Assembly (NCBI GenBank): GCA_030651575.1
Contig: JAUSFB010000030.1
Span: forward strand, 248,001-312,000
Reading direction: 5' to 3'
Source: Phaeospirillum sp.
GTDB taxonomy: Bacteria > Pseudomonadota > Alphaproteobacteria > Rhodospirillales > Magnetospirillaceae
DNA length: 64,000 nt
The notes under the pieces were generated by a model. It was not told where the DNA came from, ran no database searches, and saw nothing but the letters and a program-made list of their open reading frames with translations. Within the stretch, counting starts at the first letter, position 1, and the number at the start of each line of letters is the position of its first letter. Positions 57,239 to 64,000 of the stretch are shown in pieces. The position numbers and the translations under genes are program-made.

Positions 57239-58414
57239 CTAATAGGTTTCCACATGATAGCGCCCTTCCCGACGCAAGGTGGCGCGCAGGCTGGCCCAGT
57301 CCAGGCCGTTGAGGCGGCAGATATCGGCGAAGGCTTCGTCGCAGCCCTGCTCCATGCCCTTCAACCCGCAGATATAGATGTGGGTCTTGGCGTCGGGCAG
57401 CAGCGGAGCCAGATCGGCGGCGCGGTCGCGAAGCTTGTCCTGGACGTATCGCTTGGGCTGGTCGGGCACCCGGCTGAAGGCCAGATTGACGTCGATCAGG
57501 GTCTTGGGCAGCTTCATCAGCGGTCCGAAATAGGGTAGCTCGCCCGGCGACCTCGCCCCGAAGAACAGCATCAACTTGCCGGGGGCCTCGGCATGGGCGC
57601 GCCGCCGCCGCTCGGTGAAGGCGCGGAACGGTGCCGAGCCGGTGCCGGTGCAGATCATGATGATATGGGCTTCGGGATCGTCGGGCATCAGGAAGGCGTC
57701 GCCGAACGGCCCGGCCACCAGCACTTCGTCGTCCTTCTTGAGGTCGCAGACATAGTTCGAGCCGACGCCGCCGGCGACCCGCTTCACAGTCAGGGCCAGA
57801 TTGTTGTAGCCGCTGCGCTCGCCCTCGCGCGGGCTGGCGACGGAGTAGAGGCGGATATTGTGCGGCCGGCCCTTGGCGTCCAGGCCGGGCGGGATGATGC
57901 CGATGCTCTGACCCTCCAGGACCGGGAAGGCGTTGGCCTGGAAGTCCAGCACCACATGGTGGATGTCGGATTCGGTCCCTTCGGCGGTGATGCGCATATT
58001 GCCGGCGACGCGGGCGGTTACCGGGGCTTCGCGGGAATAGACATTGGTGAAGGGCTGGGCCGCGCTGGGCGGCGGCGGCACTTTTCCGCCGGTGGCGGTG
58101 GTGGCGGCGTCCATCAGGTCCGACACTTCGGCCGGAGTCTCGACGATGGTGGCGCCGTGGCTGGGATGGGATTCGGGCAACTCCTCCCACCCCAATTGCT
58201 CGTCCAGGGTCCATGGCCGGTCCACCAGCAGCCAGTTGTCGATGGCTCCGGTGGGGCAGGGCGAAACGCAGGCGCGACAGCCGGAGCACTTTTCGAACGA
58301 CACCACGTAGTTGTTGGAGTCGTGGGTGATGGCGTCGACCGGACAGGCTTCCTGGCAGGTGTTGCAGCGGATGCAGACCACCGGATCGATCAAATGCTGA
58401 CGTCTGAGTTCCAT
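57239..58414 (-). CDS. boxA: Benzoyl-CoA 2,3-epoxidase reductase component BoxA
   Basis: A 391-residue Fe-S flavoprotein. The N-terminus holds two 4Fe-4S ferredoxin motifs ([12 protein letters not shown] and [15 protein letters not shown]). The rest is an FNR-type reductase: RLYSVASP for [13 protein letters not shown], and [12 protein letters not shown] for NADPH. It passes electrons from NADPH to BoxB for ring epoxidation of benzoyl-CoA in the cytoplasm. The ATG at 58414 follows GAGG; a TTG at 58450 would add 12 residues. It is 53 bases after boxB. Confidence 0.96.
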   Translation of the reverse strand: MELRRQHLIDPVVCIRCNTCQEACPVDAITHDSNNYVVSFEKCSGCRACVSPCPTGAIDNWLLVDRPWTLDEQLGWEELPESHPSHGATIVETPAEVSDLMDAATTATGGKVPPPPSAAQPFTNVYSREAPVTARVAGNMRITAEGTESDIHHVVLDFQANAFPVLEGQSIGIIPPGLDAKGRPHNIRLYSVASPREGERSGYNNLALTVKRVAGGVGSNYVCDLKKDDEVLVAGPFGDAFLMPDDPEAHIIMICTGTGSAPFRAFTERRRRAHAEAPGKLMLFFGARSPGELPYFGPLMKLPKTLIDVNLAFSRVPDQPKRYVQDKLRDRAADLAPLLPDAKTHIYICGLKGMEQGCDEAFADICRLNGLDWASLRATLRREGRYHVETY

Positions 58415-58467
58415 GGCGGCCTCGGCGATGGGAGAGAGGGAGCGGGGCAAAGCCCGCTCCCCTTGAT

Positions 58468-59889
<1,422 letters not shown>

Positions 59890-59894
59890 GGGAG

Positions 59895-61541
59895 TTACAC
59901 CCTTTCCTGATTGTAGGCGGCACGCTTGCCGGTGCCGTAAAGCTTCAAGGCGCCGTTCTCGCCGACGGCGTTGGGGCGCTGGAAGATCCAGTTCTGCCAG
60001 GCGGTGAGGCGGCCGAAAATCTTGGTTTCCATGGTCTCGGGGCCGGCGAAGCGCAAATTGGCCTCCATGCCGGTCAGCGAGTCGGGCGAGAAGCTGGCGC
60101 GTTCCTCGATGGTCAGGCGGATTTCGTCCTCCCAGTCGATGTCGTCGGGGGTGGCGGTGACCAGACCCATTTCGGCGCAGGTGGCGGCGTCCAGGTCGCG
60201 GCCGACGGCGTCCTTGGCGCGGATGACCGAGTCGGGCTCGCCCAGGAAGCGGGTGGCGAGGCGCGAGATGCCGTTGCCCATGGGCAGGCCGTCGAAGTTC
60301 AGCGCCGACAGGCGGATCTTGGCGGCGGGAGTGGCGTTGCCCTCGAACTGGCCGTCCAGCATGTAGGAGCGGTCCACCGCGAACAAGATATCGGCGACGA
60401 AACCGGCAAAGCAGCTGCCCGGCTCGATCAGGGCGTACAGGGTGCGCGATGTGGTGTCCAGGCGCTTCAGGGTACGCTTCCAGTACAGCAGGATCTCGCG
60501 GGCCAACCAGTCGCCCTGGCACTTTTGCAGCAGGGCGTCGTAGCCCGCCACCAGATCGTTGTCGCCCTGGGTGCGGATCACCCAGGAGGCCAGGGTGGTC
60601 TCGTTGGCGCGCAGGTGCAAGATGGCGTCATCCAGCTCGCGGGCCAGGGCCAGCGGGTAGAAGTCGATGCCCTGGGCATGGATGCCGGCGGCGTCGGCCG
60701 GGGCGGCCGCAGCCGGTCCCTTGATGGTGATGTGGGCGCAGCGATTGTCGCGGTCGAAGGTGATACCGATATGGGGGTAGCTCACCGCCTCGTCCGAGAT
60801 GGCGCGGGCCGGGTGACTCAATACCACGCCCTTGCCGCCGGGACGGTCGGAGGTGGCTGCCATGGCGGCGGCCCGTCTGGCGACGGCGTCCTTGAAGGAG
60901 GAGGAGGGGATCACCTCGTCCACCAGGCGCCACTCGACGGCGCGCTTGCCCTTCACGCCCTCTTCGATGGAGCAGAAGATATCGGCCAGATCGCGGCGCA
61001 CCTTGCGCTTGTCGACCACGCGGGTCAGGCCGCCGGTGCCGGGCAGCACGGCCAGCAACGGCACTTCCGGCAGCGAGACGGCGGTATTGCCGTCATCGAC
61101 CATCATGATGTAGTCGGTGGCCAGGGCCAGCTCGTAACCGCCGCCGGCGGCGGTGCCGTTGACCGCGCACAGATATTTCTGCTGCGAGTTGGCGGTGGCG
61201 TCCTCGATGGAGTTGCGGGTCTCGTTGGTGAACTTGCAGAAGTTGACCTTGTGGCCATGCGACGAGACGCCCAGCATGCGGATATTGGCGCCGGCGCAGA
61301 AAATCTTGGGATTGGCCGAGGCCATCACCACGGCGCGCACCTCGGGGTGTTCGAAGCGCAGACGCTGGATGGCGTCGTACAGCTCGATATCGACGCCAAG
61401 GTCGTAGGAGTTCATCTTCAGCTCGTAGCCAGGGGCCAGGGTGCTGGTGGGGTCCACATCCATGGTCAGAGTGGCGACGGCACCGTCGAAGGCCAGCTTC
61501 CAGTGCCTGTAGCGATCCGGGGATGTCTGAAAGTCGATCAT
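59895..61541 (-). CDS. boxC: 2,3-epoxybenzoyl-CoA dihydrolase BoxC
   Basis: A 548-residue member with duplicated crotonase domains. The first has ANPKIFCAGANIRMLGVSSH, GGGYELALATD and LPGTGGLTRVV; the second is divergent and shorter of motifs. It opens the epoxidised ring and, with two waters, gives 3,4-dehydroadipyl-CoA semialdehyde and formate. The start is the ATG of MIDFQTSPDRYRHWKL. It is first in the box transcription unit, behind the promoter/operator at 61,572-61,603. Confidence 0.97.
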   Translation of the reverse strand: MIDFQTSPDRYRHWKLAFDGAVATLTMDVDPTSTLAPGYELKMNSYDLGVDIELYDAIQRLRFEHPEVRAVVMASANPKIFCAGANIRMLGVSSHGHKVNFCKFTNETRNSIEDATANSQQKYLCAVNGTAAGGGYELALATDYIMMVDDGNTAVSLPEVPLLAVLPGTGGLTRVVDKRKVRRDLADIFCSIEEGVKGKRAVEWRLVDEVIPSSSFKDAVARRAAAMAATSDRPGGKGVVLSHPARAISDEAVSYPHIGITFDRDNRCAHITIKGPAAAAPADAAGIHAQGIDFYPLALARELDDAILHLRANETTLASWVIRTQGDNDLVAGYDALLQKCQGDWLAREILLYWKRTLKRLDTTSRTLYALIEPGSCFAGFVADILFAVDRSYMLDGQFEGNATPAAKIRLSALNFDGLPMGNGISRLATRFLGEPDSVIRAKDAVGRDLDAATCAEMGLVTATPDDIDWEDEIRLTIEERASFSPDSLTGMEANLRFAGPETMETKIFGRLTAWQNWIFQRPNAVGENGALKLYGTGKRAAYNQERV

Positions 61542-61571
61542 GGGCCTGCCATTCGGTTGGGGGTGACTATC

Positions 61572-61603
61572 TGCACTATAATGCATGATTGAGGCTTTGA
61601 CCA
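61572..61603 (-). promoter_or_regulatory. box promoter with TGCA-N6-TGCA operator
   Basis: On the minus strand TGGTCA (61598-61603) and TATAGT (61575-61580), 17 bases apart, form a promoter about 30 bases before boxC. TGCA-CTATAA-TGCA (61572-61585) straddles the -10 box. TGCA(N6)TGCA is, as I recall it, the operator of BoxR/BzdR-type benzoyl-CoA-responsive repressors. A lone TGCA at 61,655 may be a further half site. Confidence 0.65.
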
Positions 61604-61608
61604 GTTCT

Positions 61609-61642
61609 AAATTACGCAATCCGGTGCCGGATTGCGTAATTT
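61609..61642. repeat. Perfect 16-bp inverted repeat between boxC and boxD-type gene
   Basis: AAATTACGCAATCCGG and CCGGATTGCGTAATTT are perfect inverted copies with two bases (TG) between. It lies upstream of the boxC -35 box and 32 bases past the aldehyde dehydrogenase stop. It may be an operator for a dimeric regulator or a hairpin ending the upstream transcript; the AT ends and lack of a long T-run favour neither strongly. Confidence 0.7.
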
Positions 61643-61673
61643 GATGAACCAAAGTGCATGGCCTCCCGAGGGA

Positions 61674-63218
61674 TTACAGCGCCACGACCGCTGACTTGGC
61701 TGCCAGAGCCTCCAGGGTCGCCTTGTTGCCTTGGATGGCAGTGCGCTGCATATAGAAACGCAGGCCCCGAAGGCCTCCCAATTCCTCGCCGCCGCCGGCC
61801 CGGCCTGGGCCGCCGTGGACGCATTGGGGCATCACCACGCCGTGGCCGGTCTGGCTGGCGGCGACGGCGGCATCCACCACCAGGACGCGGCCATGGGCGG
61901 TGGCGATAGCGGGGACGAACGTGGCGGTAAAGCCGGCATCGCCAGAGAACACCGACGCCGCCAGCGAGCCGCCGCCGCGCCGGGCCAGGGCGATGGCCTG
62001 TTCGGTGGAGTCGTAGGGCATCAGGGTGGCGACCGGGCCGAACACCTCGACTTCGTGGACCAGCCGGGCGGTCTCGGGCGCGTCGCAGAGCAGCAGGGTC
62101 GGCGGTAGGAAGCAGCCATCGGGCTCGCCGCCGCCCACCACGATCCTGGCCTCGGTCTTCAGCTTGGCGAGGCCGTCCAGGGCGGCCCGAAGCTGCGATG
62201 CGTTGACCAGCGGCCCCATGCGGTTATCGGGGTCGCGGGGATCGCCCCGGCGGACCTTGGCGAAGGAGGCGGCGACGGCCACCACCACCGCGTCGATCCG
62301 GGAGCGCGGCGCCAGGATGCGGCGGATGGCGGTGCATTTCTGCCCGGCCTTGACGGTGATCTCGCGCGTCACTTCCTTGACGAAGGCGGCGAATTCCGGG
62401 CTGTCCGGCCCGGCATCGGGGCCGAGGGCGCACAGGTTCAGGCTGTCGGCCTCCACCGCGAAGCGGATGTTGGAAGCCAGCACGTTGGGGTGCGAGCGCA
62501 GGGTCAGCGCGGTGTCGGCCGAGCCGGTGAAGGCGACCACGTCGCCGGGCCGCACATGGTCCATCAGGTCGCGGCCGCCGCCGCACAGCAGCGAAATCGC
62601 GCCCTCGGGCAGGACGCCCTTGGCGACCACATCCTTGACCATCTCATAGGCCAGCCAGGCGGTGGCGGTGGCGGGCTTGGCCAGGAAGGGCACCCCCGCT
62701 AACAGCGATACTGCCGCCTTTTCCCACAAGCCCCAGGACGGGAAGTTGAAGGCGTTGATATGAACCGCCGCGCCGTGAACCGTGGTCCACAGATGCATGG
62801 AGCGGAAATTCTCGTCCTTGCTCAACTGGTCGCCGCCGGCCTCGGCCAGGGTGTGGACCTCGCCCAGCTTGCGCCCGATCGCGGCGTAGTATTTCAAGGT
62901 GCCGATGCCGCCGTCCACGTCCAGCATGGCGTCCATGGCGGTATTGCCGGAATTGGCCAGGGCGATGGCGTTATAGCGGTCGCGGTTCTCGGTCAGCACC
63001 GCCGCTACCGCGTTGATCAGACCGGCGCGGCCGGCGAAGGTCAGGGCGCGCAGCGCGGGGCCGCCCTTGGCGCGGGCGTGTTCCAGGGCTTCGGCCATGC
63101 CGAGCCCGTCGCCGGAGGCGCTGGCCACGGTTTCGCCGGTCACCGGATCGGTCAGCAGGGCGCCCTTGCCGGCACCGTCCTGCCAGCGTCCGGCCAAATA
63201 GCTTTGAAGTCTGATCAT
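61674..63218 (-). CDS. 3,4-dehydroadipyl-CoA semialdehyde dehydrogenase (BoxD/PaaN-type)
   Basis: A 514-residue aldehyde dehydrogenase. NAFNFPSWGLWEKAAVSLLA, GDVVAFTGSADTA, EADSLNLCALGPDAG and AGQKCTAIRRILAP give the NADP site and catalytic Cys. The C-terminal dehydratase domain of PaaZ is absent, fitting BoxD, which is NADP-dependent. It oxidises the ring-opening product of BoxC to the dicarboxylic CoA ester. The gene overlaps the hydrolase upstream by ATGA, and is separated from boxC by the regulatory gap. Confidence 0.9.
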   Translation of the reverse strand: MIRLQSYLAGRWQDGAGKGALLTDPVTGETVASASGDGLGMAEALEHARAKGGPALRALTFAGRAGLINAVAAVLTENRDRYNAIALANSGNTAMDAMLDVDGGIGTLKYYAAIGRKLGEVHTLAEAGGDQLSKDENFRSMHLWTTVHGAAVHINAFNFPSWGLWEKAAVSLLAGVPFLAKPATATAWLAYEMVKDVVAKGVLPEGAISLLCGGGRDLMDHVRPGDVVAFTGSADTALTLRSHPNVLASNIRFAVEADSLNLCALGPDAGPDSPEFAAFVKEVTREITVKAGQKCTAIRRILAPRSRIDAVVVAVAASFAKVRRGDPRDPDNRMGPLVNASQLRAALDGLAKLKTEARIVVGGGEPDGCFLPPTLLLCDAPETARLVHEVEVFGPVATLMPYDSTEQAIALARRGGGSLAASVFSGDAGFTATFVPAIATAHGRVLVVDAAVAASQTGHGVVMPQCVHGGPGRAGGGEELGGLRGLRFYMQRTAIQGNKATLEALAAKSAVVAL

Positions 63219-64000
63219 GGATGGTGTCCTTGGAGGTCGGAGACGAAGCGGGTTATGGCCGCCAGCGTTGCGTCGGGTTGGTCCTTGTGGGGGGAGTGGC
63301 GGCAGTGGTCCAGCAGCACCACCTCCACCGGGCCGCCGCTTTTGGCCCGGATGGACTCGTACTGAACCGAGCTACCGTATTCATCGTTGCGGCCCTGGAT
63401 CACCATCACCGGCGCCGTGATGCCGGGCAGGTATTCCTCCAGGTTCCAGCACATGAAGTCGGGGTCGAGCCAAGCGCCGTTCCAGCCCCAGAAGGCGCAG
63501 TCCACATTGTCGTGGTGCAGCGGCAGGAGGCGGGCGCGCAGGTCGCCGGTCTCGTAGGCGGTTCTGGCTTGGCGGATGGAGGCGACGCAGACCTCCTCGT
63601 TCATGACATGAGGCGCCATGGCCACGACCGCGCGGATGCCCGGCGCGGTCGTGCCGCCGGCATGGATCAGGCTGATGGACGCGCCGTCGCTATGGCCGAT
63701 CAGCACCACTTCGCCCAGCTTCAGCGCCGCGAGCAGACGGGGCAGTATGTCGAGCCCCTCGTCATGCATGTAGCGAAGCGGGCGTGGCGTCGGCACTGGC
63801 GACGACTTGCCATAACCCCGGCGGCTATAGACGAAGACGCCGCAGCCGGTGGCCTCGGCGACCCGCTCGGGAAAGCCCTTCCAGATGGCGACGCAGCCCA
63901 GCCCTTCGTGCAGGAACACCAGGGTCGGGCGGCCCGCCGCCGTCGGGTGGAGCCATTTGTATTCCAACTGCTGGTCGCCGAGGTCGATCCGGCCGTGGGT
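63215..64000 (-). CDS. Alpha/beta hydrolase of the box cluster (5' end beyond window)
   Basis: About 262 residues are visible; the frame is open to the right edge (THGRIDLGDQQLEYKW), so the start lies outside. LVFLHEGLGCVAIWKGFPE is the oxyanion strand, LIGHSDGASISLIHAGG holds the nucleophile Ser, QGRNDEYGS an Asp and DHCRHSPHKDQP the His. Hydrolases of this type beside box genes are proposed lactonases or thioesterases for pathway intermediates. It is coupled to the BoxD-type gene. Confidence 0.82.
   Translation of the reverse strand, partial: THGRIDLGDQQLEYKWLHPTAAGRPTLVFLHEGLGCVAIWKGFPERVAEATGCGVFVYSRRGYGKSSPVPTPRPLRYMHDEGLDILPRLLAALKLGEVVLIGHSDGASISLIHAGGTTAPGIRAVVAMAPHVMNEEVCVASIRQARTAYETGDLRARLLPLHHDNVDCAFWGWNGAWLDPDFMCWNLEEYLPGITAPVMVIQGRNDEYGSSVQYESIRAKSGGPVEVVLLDHCRHSPHKDQPDATLAAITRFVSDLQGHHP

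Noticed and set aside
61609-61642. Palindrome as an insertion-sequence end
   Set aside because: No transposase, second copy or target duplication is seen nearby.

Overview
The window reads as a chromosomal segment of a GC-rich alphaproteobacterium of the Rhodospirillales, most like Magnetospirillum or a close relative. I infer this from gene content and codon use; I could not search a database. No magnetosome genes, rRNA operon or CRISPR array are present.

Layout. (1) 1-9,200 is an accessory region built from pieces. A two-gene cassette (E2-like protein plus a membrane-anchored JAB/JAMM peptidase) abuts a decayed lambda-type phage head module (gpE stub, gpD, S49 head protease, C-terminal portal fragment). 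A BrnT-type toxin/HTH antitoxin pair sits between protease and portal. Then come a small phage gene, the first codons of a probable phage nuclease fused tail-to-tail to an unknown gene, and a DUF2924/serine-recombinase module whose recombinase is fused in frame to a helicase C-terminus. At least three genes are chimeric or truncated at sharp junctions. (2) A tRNA-Ser(GGA) at 9,555-9,647 marks the edge of the core. (3) 9,800-25,250 holds housekeeping and envelope genes: lepA, lpxC, a LysR regulator, hpf, htpG, ccmAB, acnB, a two-domain hemerythrin and an M24B aminopeptidase. (4) 25,254-42,023 holds redox and general metabolism: a 1,156-residue flavin/Fe-S oxidoreductase resembling a fused NfnB-NfnA, an M23 peptidase, an aldolase/SDR fusion, a CPA1 antiporter with a rhodanese, gloB, a methyltransferase, an aminotransferase, topA and dprA. 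(5) 42,340-48,390 holds cysQ, an orphan molybdenum hydroxylase large subunit, a Memo-AMMECR1 fusion and, divergently, a bacteriohemerythrin followed by the radical-SAM partner amrS. (6) 48,404-52,654 holds an enoyl-CoA hydratase with a solute-binding protein, and a two-subunit Tat-type molybdenum hydroxylase. (7) 52,736-64,000 is an aerobic benzoyl-CoA (box) catabolic cluster on the minus strand.

How the genes work together. In the box cluster BoxA passes electrons from NADPH to the di-iron epoxidase BoxB, BoxC opens the epoxidised ring, and the aldehyde dehydrogenase (BoxD type) oxidises the resulting semialdehyde. A PaaG-like crotonase and an alpha/beta hydrolase are likely accessory steps. 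An indolepyruvate:ferredoxin oxidoreductase pair follows in the same direction. A sigma70-like promoter before boxC is overlapped by TGCA-N6-TGCA, the operator form I recall for BoxR/BzdR-type repressors, and a perfect 16-bp inverted repeat lies just upstream. Hemerythrins, box genes and Fe-S flavoenzymes together suit a microaerophile that uses aromatic acids.

Starts were chosen from Shine-Dalgarno-like sequence, family N-termini and overlaps. Functions come from motifs read by eye, so family-level calls are firmer than substrate-level ones.
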